From positions 59,925,439 through 59,989,438 of the forward strand of contig NW_024609836.1 in the NCBI RefSeq assembly GCF_016920785.2: 64,000 bases of DNA. The letters are read 5' to 3'. Positions within the stretch are counted from its first letter, which is position 1, and each line of letters begins with the position of its first letter. Both the position numbers and the translations under genes were made by a program. Origin of the DNA: Ixodes scapularis (taxonomy: Eukaryota > Arthropoda > Arachnida > Ixodida > Ixodidae). Shown here piece after piece: positions 1-10,567 of this stretch. A model generated the notes under the pieces. That model was given only the letters and a program-made list of their open reading frames with translations. It was not told where the DNA came from and made no database searches.

Positions 1-59
1 AATACAATCAGATTTAATTGTTTTCACCATGGTTGTAACCTCTCTCACAATACCTCTGC

Positions 60-465
60 GGAATTTGCAAGTGGATACTCAAAGAAACATACTGACAAAG
101 TCCTTCTTTTACAAAGTCTCAGTTGGCACCGTAGTGCTTCACGCGAGTTATCAACTCAAATTCTGGTTGAAGGAATCCTTTGATCAACCAAGATAAATAA
201 ACCTCCTCCATGACTATTGCTGTCTTCTCTGTAAGGAGAACGAAATTTCATCTAAAGTTTTTATTTTTTTATATTTGGTAACTTAACTAGAATTGATAAA
301 TATAAATATCTTGAATTACCAAACTATATTTCAACCAGAATAGATCTTTGTAACAAGATTAAAGAAATATTTTGCTGAACTGATTATAAAAAAATATTCA
401 TTTTTCCCTCATACATTAATGGACTGGAATTCATTGCCTGCATTAGCATTTACTACAAATGACGT
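60..465 (+). pseudogene. LINE ORF2 C-terminal remnant
   Basis: The plus strand carries broken coding similarity to the end of a CR1/L2/Jockey-type LINE ORF2. Near 100-160 it reads LQSLSWHRSASREL, resembling the conserved LxxLxWxxLxxRR segment after the reverse transcriptase. Near 380-464 it reads YSFFPHTLMDWNSLPALAF, the characteristic C-terminal SFFPRTIxDWNSLP motif of these elements. Stops and shifts lie between the two pieces, so this is a decayed copy. The upstream part of the element lies outside the window. Confidence 0.6.
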
Positions 466-470
466 AGGAT

Positions 471-1832
471 TTTTTTTTTTTTTTTTCAGTATCCTAATTT
501 TTTAACATTCAAGTGTTTGTGTGTGTTCTCATATTTAATAGTATTTATTGTATTTACGCCATTGTATTTGTTTGTGATTATGTGTTTCCCTGCTATAATG
601 CTTCGGCACTGCATGTTGTTTCTGTAAATGAATAAATAAACATGCAGAGTGATCGGGAAATACCTTGCTATCTGCTATATCTTCGTCTAGCCATGATTTC
701 ATACCAATAACAACTGTCGGTTTAACAGTATGTATTAGGCTATTGAAATCTTCAATCTTTATTTTAATGCTTTGGCAGTTAAGCACAGTAAAGGAGATAT
801 AGTGAGCGAGCCAGTGCTCGGTCATCTAAACTTTACTACTTGGTTGAGATCGTCATCAAAAACATGTTTAACATCATTGAGATACAGTGCGTCATGCCTG
901 AGGCTAACTTGCGTGTCTTCATTCTTGTGACTCTTTGCAAACTTCAACAGAGACCGTCTTTTCCTTCGTACAACCTCAGAAAAATCCTCCGATAAACTGG
1001 TACTAGACCCTTCTAATTTTTTCTCATTGCCCAGAATTGCCTGTTTTTCTTTGAAAGACGCAGAGTTCACAATTAAAAGCCGATTTTTATCCACTTGGAA
1101 TTTTCCGATCCTGCGCGCTCTCTCAATCATTGTAGGTTTTACGTCAAGTTTTGTTTCACATATTTCTCTAACAAGTTTTTCGGACGCAGACCATGACTCA
1201 TGCACGTGCGCATCCTTCACATTGTAAAACACAAAGTTGCATTGCCTGCTATGATTCTCAAGAACGTTGTTTTTTTACATGAGTGACTGCGTGATACCCT
1301 GCTGGTTGTTGCAGCTCTTTTTACACTCAGTCACTGCTGATTCTAAGTTTGTAAGCAATGCAACCTGTGTTTCCAAAAAGGGGAGCTGTTGCTTGACATC
1401 TTCAAGAGCAAAGCCTTGCGTTGTTTGGTTGGTTTTAATATTACCAAGCTGGACCTTGCCTGTTGCCCGTCCAGAATCACCTGTAAAGTCAGCTCGGGAC
1501 CAGAATTTAACTCGACGTACCCACACAGTAAAAACAATAAGAAAAAAAAAGCCCGAAAGTTGTTGCAACTGAAAAAAACGCCCACGTACATCGGACCTCC
1601 CAATCGAATGCGACTCGACACAGTTGTAAAGAGTTTGGGGTGGAACCGGCAAAACATATGCAGTAAACCTTGCACAAGGCAACAATTCACTAACCTGCGT
1701 AAACAATAGCAAGCGGGTGAGTGCCACTGCCACTGCCGCTGCCGCGCCGGTTCCACACCCCAACGGTACACTGGAAACTCCCTCCACAGTCGCATTTAAT
1801 GCAGAAACAGTTCGAGGGACATCCATTGGCAT
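471..1832 (-). pseudogene. Internally deleted LINE with ORF1 and start of ORF2 endonuclease
   Basis: On the minus strand, 1232 to 822 encodes a 136-residue ORF1-like segment (FYNVKDAHVHESWSASEKL, followed by an ERARRIGKF segment) like LINE ORF1 RRM-type nucleic-acid-binding proteins. Next, 825 to 535 begins like an ORF2 endonuclease (SFTVLNCQSIKIKIEDF, TVVIGMKSWLDEDI) and then stops abruptly. Further upstream, 1795 to 1343 is an ORF1 N-terminal region in another frame. The minus-strand end is a 3'UTR-like sequence followed by a T run at 471-488 on the plus strand, i.e. a poly(A) tail. Most of the endonuclease and all of the reverse transcriptase are missing. Frame breaks near 1275-1345 make it non-functional. 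Confidence 0.7.
1493..1525 (-). other. Degenerate 2A-like (ribosome-skipping) motif in LINE ORF1 leader
   Basis: The minus strand reads CGYVELNSGPE. It aligns with the 2A consensus, in which D-V-E-x-N-P-G-P is key. Here the Asp codon is TAC (Tyr) and the first Pro codon is TCT (Ser), each one base from the consensus. A hydrophobic Leu/Phe-rich run precedes it, as in LINE 2A sequences. It is a decayed motif in a dead copy. Confidence 0.5.
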
Positions 1833-2760
1833 CAGCAGGATAGAAAGGTGGAAAACGAGATGTTGCTACACTTTGGGAAAGCCAAGAACAAAGCAAATGA
1901 AACAGAAGAGAAATGGTGTTGAGTCGTGTGACGTCACGTCAGGTGACATAAACGTTTTTATTGAATCTAATAGGGAAATTATAAAACAATATGTTCTTCA
2001 CTTTCCAAAATGACTGTATAATGACTTTTAAACACATTTAAACAGTCTCTTCTCAAATACTGCATTATAGAATTTCGGAGGTAAAGGTCACTGATGGTTT
2101 TGAAGGTGCATGTTATCGTTATGGAGCTGACAGTGCAATCTATCATTTTGGCGGCTGACTGTGGCTTTGCATCTGACCTGACTCGCAGCTTTGTTCATTT
2201 TGTTGTCTCTCTGTCAACAGAGCCGGAGGAGATACTGCCTACTCCGATGGATGAGAGCATGTACTCCGATGTCTGCGGTACCGGGTCCACAGTGCTGTTA
2301 CTCCTAGATGCACACGGGGACAACGCCGTTGCAGTAAAAGAAGGCAAGATTTAAAGACATCACTGACCAAATTCTGTCTCGCTATTATAGATACAATTTT
2401 CAGTATTTCATGCAGCTGGGCGGTTCAGTGCCAAAACATAAAACAAAGTTATTTTGTGGGTTACATCAGCATTAGATTGCATACTTTACAGACATTCATG
2501 CATTTTAAGTATTTTGTGTATTAACTGTGACACGAATCATATGACAATTTGGAGAGATGGCCAAATCCGACTTGGCCAACCAGGCACTGGCCATTGCGGC
2601 ATTATGCGCAAGGATGTTTGGTCGTGCACGTGTTGCACACTTTAGCGTAATTTTTATTGACAAGAGTGAAATTTGGAGTGCAACACTGTAGGCTCTTTGT
2701 CAGGTGATGCATCCGTAACCCTTTGACAGTCGTCACGAGAAAAAGCGTAGCGATTTGTAA
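1833..2760. other. Intergenic stretch without a recognised gene
   Basis: Moderately AT-rich DNA. A possible acceptor (TCTCTGTCAACAG) ends at 2220 and is followed by an open stretch to about 2354, but no donor closes it and no family is recognised. I see no transposon boundary. Confidence 0.4.
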
Positions 2761-3006
2761 AAAAAAGCTAGGTCAAGTTAAATGATTTCTCGTTTGCGTC
2801 TTCATTTTCTTCTGAAGCCGATCGTCGGATTCGTTTCCTCTCGGACAGAGCCGGATGAGTCCGACTCTCTTCGTGCCGACGATGGCTCGTGCTCCGAGGC
2901 CTTCGGCAGCGCATTCTCGGTGCAAGCTCACCTGGAGGGACAGGGGAAGGACAACGGCTCTCGACGTATGACAAAAGGCAAGTCCGTGACGTTGCTAAGC
3001 GGAGTG

Positions 3007-3440
3007 CGGCGAAGCCCACGGGGCAGTTACGCCTGGAACGCGTCTCTGACTTTTGCATTTGCCGCGTCCTCAAATGTAGTCCCTCGATTTCCATCCAATG
3101 ACGTCCTAGAAGCGTTGTGGCCGGCCGCAGTAATGGCAATGGCACAGCGGCAGAGGAGGTGGACGTGGCAGTTGCCTCTTTCTGCTGCTGGTCACTCTCA
3201 AGCTTGACAGTCCACGGAATGTTCGGCAACCAGGAGTTGGGAGTCCGTGGATACGGAGGAAACGCTCGTATCCACTTGTACTTTTCATAAAACTTTCCCG
3301 ACTGACCGTCGGGATCGCGACATCCGACTTCACGACTTGCCGGCCTCGGCGTCATAGTTTGTTGCCCATTTTGGGACCGCTTTTGACGCGTGGACGGGAT
3401 AGGACGCCAAACGCACCAGTCAAAGACTCGTTCCAGTCAC
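3007..3440. repeat. Inverted pair of a dispersed CG-rich repeat
   Basis: A segment of about 115 bp at 3007-3120 (plus) contains TGGAACGCGTCTCTGAC and GTAGTCCCTCGATTTCC. A related segment lies at 3350-3440 on the minus strand (CTACGGTGACTGGAACGAG, GTGCGTTTGGCGTCCTATCC). The same family recurs at 37203-37340 (plus) and 42460-42603 (minus). The overlapping open frames on both strands are a by-product of CG-rich repeat DNA. Confidence 0.5.
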
Positions 3441-3576
3441 CGTAGCTTTATGGAGTTTTCTTAAGCGAGCGGATTCGACTGGCCAGAGCCACTATGCACA
3501 CTGCATTCAGGTTTCTTTTAGGAACTCTAAAACGGTTTGGTTGGATTCTTACTTAAAAGGTCGAATTCTTGCTTAC

Positions 3577-3805
3577 ACTACCCAGAAAAAACAATTTCTG
3601 TAAAAGAAAGTCGATTTTGAAAAATGTCATATTTACATCCTCGAGTATTCCCAGAAAGTTTCATTAGTTTACACTGCATAGTTAATTCTTTCTATAAATT
3701 ATTTTCGGTCCACCGATGCTAAAGAAAAGATAGAGTTTGGAGCACTTTGAATGCATTTTTCTCCATGCCACTTTTTGGCACAAATTTCGCATTAGGAAAA
3801 CTATC
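3577..3805 (+). repeat. Dispersed repeat, copy 1 (partner at 26990-27215)
   Basis: About 230 bp matches 26990-27215 in the same orientation: TTGATTTTGAAAAATG-like start, a shared TTTACA(C/G)TGCATAGTTA, and GAGCACTTTGAATGC in both. No coding content and no terminal repeats were found, so the class is unknown. It ends just before a piggyBac terminus. Confidence 0.55.
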
Positions 3806-4171
3806 GTTTATTTATTACGTAACTTGAATTAATTTTATGAGTCTTTCTGCTGTGAAATCTTAACCCTTTCACTGCCGTTTTTTTTTTCCCGACTTCTCCT
3901 TACCTCCTGCCACATTTTTTTCACGATGTCCAGCGTAAACAAACTTTCAAACACCTCGAGCTCACTGAACACCGCTGTGATGCCATTGCAGATTCCTGAA
4001 GATGATGAGTCAAAAGTGTGCTCTTGAGGGTTGAATTCTTCTCCCAGCTCTCATCAAGTTTTCTCGTCTTCCTTTGATTCTTCGGCGGCAGGGGCTCTTC
4101 CTTACTGTCTTCGCTGGGCAAGTCACTTAGCTAAGCTGCACCATCGTTATCACTTTCAACTGAGTCTGAAT

Positions 4172-5875
4172 CGGGGTTGGTCGGTATCGCGATAGTATTT
4201 CAGAGATAAATTTTGTATCTGTATTTCTGTATCGCGATACATTTTTTTCACCAGTATCTGCATTCCTGTATCAAAATTTATTTTGAATCTTCCTTAGTAT
4301 CGCGATACAAGCAGGATGAAATGTATTTCGTTAAATCTTTTGAGAAATACTCCCCCCCCCCCCCCCCCCCCTGAAAAAAAAAAAATGTACAAGTCCGAAC
4401 GCTTTTTTTCTTTTTTTACTTCTGAGGGCACCAGGGTAAAGGAGCTACTGGGGCATTGTTAATGTGCTGACCAAGGTTCCCTCCGATTCTCCAAATTATT
4501 TTGCTATGCATCCTCTTCTCTCTTCTGAGAAGCATTGCGTAGTCGGGGCTCGATCCAGGTGGCGTGCCAGGAGTGGAGTCACAGCATCTTCTGCCGCAGG
4601 TCCTTAGGTAGGGATTTCTTGAGTCATTGTTTGCTGGCATCCAATGCCCGCTGCTAACCGTCTCTCTTGCCTTAGCGTCCACAGTACACCCAGCTGGCAA
4701 AGCTGAATCACAGTCCGTTGCAGCACGAGCCTGGCGGTGGTTGATTTGAAATAGTAGGATGACTTACGCAGTGAAGTTGAACACTTATTCGAATGCGTCT
4801 GCGGCTGTGCCCGTAATATTGCACTGCTCAAGGGTACGTCATCAGCCAACGTGAAACGTGACCCGCTGCTCTGGTGATCCGAAACCCAGGAAGGAGGCTT
4901 AGACGTGGTCTCGCTGTGCCGACCCAGCTTTCGTACACCTGCAACTCGTCTCAAGCGCACTGTTTCTCGGAGAGCTCTCACCTGTGTCATCAATATCAGG
5001 TCCCCATGAAGTCTCTGTTTGGATGATGCTAGGTGAAACTTGAGGACTGTAATCAATGCGTCGGTGGCAGAGGGTCGGCAGGAAGGACCTTCACAACAGG
5101 GATGCCACTGTATTGTTTTTTCAACCATAACAGAAGGTAAGACATGTATTCCAGGATGCTTCAGGTGGTCCACTATTCTCAGAATTCTAAATGACACTGC
5201 CTACGCGATCTTCAAAGCGGTAACCTGCAACGAAAGTATGTATTGTCCTTTCATACAGCAGTGTGGCAAAGTTTCATGTTCAAGGACACACCTACAGATA
5301 AAGAATACCAGCTAATTCCACTGTGATGTCATGTGATCAATGTTTACAGGGGCATCCTGAATGGACAGGGGCGTGGTGATGTTTTGATGGGATTTTCGGT
5401 GACATAGAATTTATTTAGATATCGAAGTCTTTTTGCATCTCTCGTCAGACAGACAGGATGTCAGGGAAGGGATTGCGGTCATTCCTAGATGGAACGTTTT
5501 TTTGAGCTCATTGAAGACTCTTCATCATCCGAAACCACCACCTTCAAGGCGAAGTGCCAAGCCTATGGGAAAGTAATTCTGGGATCAAAAACTTCTACTT
5601 CCAACTTCAAGTTTCATCTCAGTTTGCATCTCAATCAATTTTGAAAAATGTATTGCAGTATCAGTATTTCTGTATTTGTATTTCTGCCCTCCCTAAAATG
5701 TATTCCTGTATTTTTATTTCCAAAGACGCTCTGCCTCTATTTAAAATGTATTTCCGATATGTATCGCAATACATTTTTGCAGATATATTTTAGTATCAGT
5801 ATTTTAGCTACTATTTTAATGTAACCCAGTATTTGTATTTCCAAATACATTTTTGAGTATTTCTGCCCAACCCTG
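4172..5875 (+). mobile_element. hAT-type transposon inserted in the piggyBac copy
   Basis: The right end is the inverted CAGGGTTGGGCAG hAT terminus; the left end is its decayed form (CGGGGTTGGTCGG). Flanks are GTCTGAAT (4164-4171) and GTCTAAAT (5876-5883), an 8-bp duplication with one mismatch. The subterminal regions are full of GTATCGCGATAC and GTATTTCTGTATTTG repeats. The interior holds a short BED-finger reading frame at 5489-5644 but no transposase core, so the copy is non-autonomous. Positions about 4770-5870 are homologous to 16650-17670. Confidence 0.8.
5489..5644 (+). pseudogene. BED-type zinc-finger fragment of hAT transposase
   Basis: A 51-codon frame begins MERFFELIED and contains TFKAKCQAYGKVILGSK followed by FKFHLSLHL. 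This matches the BED finger at the N terminus of hAT transposases (Cys-x2-Cys ... His-x3-His). The second zinc cysteine is Tyr here. The frame ends at a stop just after the His pair, and the catalytic domain is absent. Confidence 0.6.
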
Positions 5876-6129
5876 GTCTAAATTCATCAACAGTTCCTGA
5901 ATTTCATCGTCCGTCAAAGCGCGGATGCACGTGGCACGCCATCTCGCCATGCCTGCGCTGCCGAGACAACTACTAAGCAACGCGGATGTAGAAACGTGCG
6001 CTCTATCTGTTATCTAAAATTTAACCTACAACTTACATGTGTTAATGTGACCTCTCCATCAATGGCCGGACATGCTGCAGTATTTTTTTTTCGCACAAGT
6101 TATCTCGGGAGTGGCAGTGAAAGGGTTAA

Positions 6130-7078
6130 GACGAAGATAGCTATGAGCTTGTATTTATTTTTTTATTTTTTCCATTTTTCATGCTCGGGAACTAAAAGTT
6201 TGGACAAAGAATGGAAATTAAAAAAAATGTATTTGTGTTTGCGGCTTTGTTTGTCACAAAAGATGGTTTAATATAGAAATATAGCTTCATGCCTATCTGC
6301 TCTGAACTATCCTAAAGCAATATAACGCATGACAACAACAAATTGATAAATAGTTTCAAAACGATTGTTTTCCTACGCAGACATGCCCACTTTCATCTTT
6401 GAACATTTGCAATTTTTCGTACTTGACCCAGGTTAACAAAATTAGGCAGAAATGTCCTGAACATGAACAGAAACAAGCCCCATAAATGTCATTTAAATCA
6501 GACAAGTGGTTCAAACATTCACGTCTTTGGGTAGTGTCACCCCCCAGTCACTGGATCCTAGTAAGGTAGTGCCATTGTCTTCCCTGCCTGCTAGCAGGAC
6601 ACAAACAGATACTGACATAGAGACAACCGAAAATTTGCAAGTCGATTGTCTAAACGTTATCTGTTGCCATGGCAGTTGTCATTTTGGTCCTTTCAGAATA
6701 TTGAAGCCTCTAAAGGGTTGTCGTTCTGAACCAGCTGCATCACGGTTGCAGTGATGCGTCATCGTTGCTCATCAGTATAAGCATCTTTGGCACCGTACAT
6801 GCAATCAACTTATCATGAGAGGTGGCGATGTGGAAGTGTGTGCTTGTTTCTCCAGCGGGTGAATAACAAAATCTCAATATACAAGAAATTTCTTTGTAGA
6901 GCAACCTGTCACCGCGAATTTCGATTGGCTCACCAAGACTGTAGAGGTCAAGAAAGAATTGCTCATTCCAAGGCCCAAAATGGCTACCATATGGGGACTT
7001 CGGCACTACTCTCGCAGGGTCCAGTAACTTTAATTGTTGCAACTCGTGGCATGTGTGTCGTTAACGTGAACAGCGATA
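6130..7078 (+). promoter_or_regulatory. Probable 5' flank of the Myb/SANT gene
   Basis: No coding or transposon signature is seen in this 0.95 kb. Close to the start codon there is CAAAATGGCTACCATATGG (about 6976), which resembles a YY1-type AAnATGGC site. I found no convincing TATA box within 150 bp. The last in-frame stop before the ATG is TGA at 7067-7069, so the start at 7079 is the first possible Met. A promoter here is inference. Confidence 0.35.
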
Positions 7079-7359
7079 ATGGAAGGACTCTTGAACACAC
7101 CAGACACAGCAGGACGGGCGTACCATGCACCGGGCCGAGGCGGCCCGAACAAGAAGCTGCGGTTCACGGTCCAAGAGGACATCTGGCTCCTGCGCGAGAT
7201 CGTCTCCGTGAATCCATACGAGGAAAGTGCCAGGTGGATTGCAATCTGCGACACTCTGAACCGCGTCAGCGGCCAGGCGTTCACGAGCCGCGGCTGCCGG
7301 GAACGGACGGAACGACTGCTCGCGCTGTTCAAGCAGCGGGACATGGCGAACCTCAGGAA
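7079..7359 (+). CDS. Exon 1: Myb/SANT-like domain
   Basis: The start codon (GATAATGG) follows an in-frame TGA 12 nt upstream. The exon encodes 93 codons plus 2 nt, including KKLRFTVQEDIWLLREIVS and RWIAICDTLNRVSGQAFTSR, the tryptophan-containing helices of a Myb/SANT fold. It is cut at AGGAA|gtaagc; an unspliced reading would stop almost at once. Confidence 0.85.
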
Positions 7360-10300
7360 GTAAGCCTTTCCCCTGCCCACCCATTGCATACTAATATCTT
7401 TAAATGTGCAGCATTTATAGGGCCAGGTCTTTGAGACTTTATGTCCGCAGATGTAGCCTCGATGGCGTCAGTGTCACGGGACTCTATGACGTTATATGGC
7501 ATGGTGACGGTTTCATATATACACATAATCCTCACAATGTGCCCCTCGGTGACTTTCTAACTGTGCACGCAGGGAGGACTGCGAAGGGGTCCTCTAATTG
7601 CTGTGTTTTGAGGACGCCCCTGGGAAATGCCTGAGGGGTAGCCGCTCTCACTAGTAATTCCTGGCCATTGAATGTGTAGTAGCACCTGTCAAGGCTTGCA
7701 GGGACAGGCAGCATGAGAAAAAAAGACGAGGTGCAACAGTGGCGTCACTAGGGTCACCTGTACCTGTAGCAATGGGGCGTTCCCCCCCCCCCAGTTCCCC
7801 CAGCTCTCGTCCCCACCGCGACATGCCCCCCACCTTTCACTGCCCAGCTGTCCCCCTGAGCGCTGTACTCGGGGTTGTCTCCCCCCTTGTTGTGACGCCA
7901 TTGAGGTGCAAGAAACAAAAACAAGCTGTGCAGACTGATTTGACGACATGCCACTCAATGATCTACCTACCGTAATATCCCGAGTCATCGCCCACCCCCC
8001 AACCGCCTGAAATTCGTTAAAAAAGTGGGGTAGGCCATGTCTCGGTGGGTGAGCACAAACACTTAAAAAAAAAAAACGAAAAAAAACGCCTATTTTTCTC
8101 TGTGTATCTAGCGCTGATGCACAAGAGATACATCAAACTCAAAACTCGATTTAGTTTCATTGTTTTATAGAAAAAAAAATGCTCACGAAAAAATATTTTA
8201 CAATAGCGAAGTCCGTTGCTTGCATACGCGCTAGAAACACCGCCGATCTGCATATAGCACGAACGTTTGTTCCGTGAAAGAATGTCACCATTATGTTCTC
8301 CTAGTTAGTAAAAAAAAAAAAAAGAAAGAAAAGTCTACAAGAAAATAGAAAAACCGACCAGGCGCAACGAGCGAGCGAGCGAGCGAGCGGACCAAAGAAG
8401 CGACCAAGAGCAATGCTGGGAAAGCGGGAAAGCCAGCGGTCGCGTTGGCAAATACTTTGGCGTCGGGCCAAGTCGGGCGCCTTGTCAATTGCAAGCTCTT
8501 GCGCAACTTCTTGTTTGGTGCGTACATACGTGCGTCCGTGCACGGCGGGCTATTAATGCACGGTTGGGACGCTCTGCAAACGTCTGTGTAGGACGTTCCA
8601 GCAAAGCTTTATTTACGCTTTGGCTTTGCCTAAAATATTGCACAACAGCGGTCGCGACGGGCGGGAAGAAGGAGCGGGTTCGCGGTGACCTTACTTCGGC
8701 GGAGACAGACTTTGACCTAACACTCCGCGGTTACGTTAACAAACTCCTATTTTGTTATCTTTATCGTTTTCTTTTCGCACGGATACACGACCACTTTGGG
8801 GTCGCTCACGGAGGAAATGCGTAAACAAAAAGAAGTGTCTTTCCCTCCTTCGTTTTACTTTCTCACGGACGACCTCCAACTGTAAGGTCTGCGGCCACGT
8901 CATTCGGGTAGGATGAGTGTTCGAGGATCGCAGAGTCCGCGCTGGGGTATTTGAAGGGGTGGGCGATGACTCGGTGTTTTTTCGGAAATCGATATTGGCC
9001 CAAAAAATGGGGTGGGCGATGGCTCGGAGATGGGCGATGACTCGGGATATTACGGTATAGTAAGTTACATCTCAAGAAGGTAGGGTGAGGGAAAGGAAGG
9101 CCGGGGTGGAGGAAGCAGACAAAACGCTGGCGAGAGCAGGGGGTTTCCACCTCTCCTCTCTAGTGCTTCGTCTGCTTCTTCCTCCCCGACCTATCTTTCG
9201 CTCGCCCTACGTTCTTGAGTTGTAATGCACTATAGTCATTTCATGATGTAAATATTGTAAATATGTAGTATAAAAGATGTTGGTGAGGTTGCGTGTTCAG
9301 ATCACGTCCGAGACACCAATATGTAGATTAGTTAAGTTCTCACCAACATCTTTTGTTCTACATATTTAGAATACTTACATGATGAAATGACTACCGTAAA
9401 ATGCTGGGCAAGCGCCCACTCAAATTTTAGAAGTGATCGCGAAAAAATGGGGGATGGGCGCTTGTCCGGTCATCAATTTGACATATCAATGTACTTTGCA
9501 TATTTTCTCAAATCTTACAAATTTGGGTATGGGCGCTTAGTGTAGAATGGGCAGATGCGCAATATTCTACGGTAGATCGTTAAGGGACACATCGTCGAAA
9601 GATGCGTCCGCGCAGCTCGTCCTTGTCTCTCGCACCTTGTCTTATCTTGCGCTGCCTGTCCCTGCGAGCTCGGATAGGCGCCATTACAAATATGTCTATT
9701 CAGTAGTTCTTTAGTGTGCAGTACTGCTGTAACATTCAGGAAGGCGGAAAGCAACAAACGACATCCGGCGACCAAGCGAACGTTTCATTGGATGTTCGTG
9801 CAAATTGTCGACTTTAAATAAAGTGCCCGAGTCATGGGATAGGTGCTGCAACTCATCTTCAGAGATGGCGGAGCACTCGTCCCTCAAATTAACTTTTCAA
9901 ATAAATAGTGCTGAGTTAGTGCTGTCTGTGAACGGGCCTTGGCACACGTGATTAGAAGCCAAGGGGTTAACCGGAAAAAAAAACCTTGATCGTGTTACGT
10001 ATCCGATTGTCGGCAGGTTTCCCTGTCAAGAACGCTTCTTGTTTACTGCAGGTCGGGAACGGAGGAGCAGTACTCTGAGAAAAAAGCACTGCTCAAGGAA
10101 GTTGCCGAGCTCGTTTCCCGCTTCCAGCCAATGAAGAGGAAGTGGTCAATGCACCCGACAAGAGCCGCCACGGTCGTGCGGCGAGACAGCGCGAAGGAAA
10201 CATGTGCGGCGTTGCAAGGTGAGTCGAGAAACGGATAGTTGGGCTAGTTTGTACATCAAAAGAAGAGTATGAGGGATTTTTTTTATAAGTCCAGTCAGCA

Positions 10301-10536
10301 AAACTTTTTTATGCCTCAGCTGCACTAAAAACAACGAGAAAGGTTTTATTCTTTATATCCTATTCACGGGGGTTAACTTCAGCCGCTTTCAACATAGTCA
10401 TCAGCCACCCCGAAGCACTTTTTCATTTGATAAATCTAACGGTCGAAACCATGCTGGAAATCATCCTGTTTCAGGAAAGGAAGTTGCTCTTCAACTGCTG
10501 AAGTTAGGTCTTCTCTTCTCTCAAACACTTTTCCAC

Positions 10537-10567
<31 letters not shown>

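Larger units (their letters stand above)
3864..6125 (-). mobile_element. piggyBac-type transposon remnant (outer element of a nest)
   Basis: The termini are inverted CCCTTTCACTGCC and GGCAGTGAAAGGG, flanked by TTAA at 3860-3863 and 6126-6129, the diagnostic piggyBac target duplication. The minus strand encodes the transposase N-terminal region. MARWRATCIRALTDDEIQEL starts near 5950 and is interrupted at the hAT insertion (4172-5875). It resumes with an acidic DSDSVESDND segment, a basic stretch and FESLFTLDIVKKMWQE. An in-frame stop and the absence of the catalytic Asp core show that it is dead. Removing the hAT and one 8-bp duplication rejoins the N-terminal reading, which supports both boundaries. 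Confidence 0.85.
7360..10051 (+). other. Intron 1 (2.7 kb, MITE-rich)
   Basis: Bounded by gtaagc and a ...TTTACTGCAG acceptor. It contains a 167-bp hAT MITE and four TA-flanked elements described separately. The rest (about 7404-7728 and 9575-10040) has no recognised feature. Confidence 0.75.

Noticed and set aside
2768..3355. 195-codon minus-strand frame
   Set aside because: Overlaps a CG-rich dispersed repeat with open frames on both strands; the peptide is basic low-complexity.
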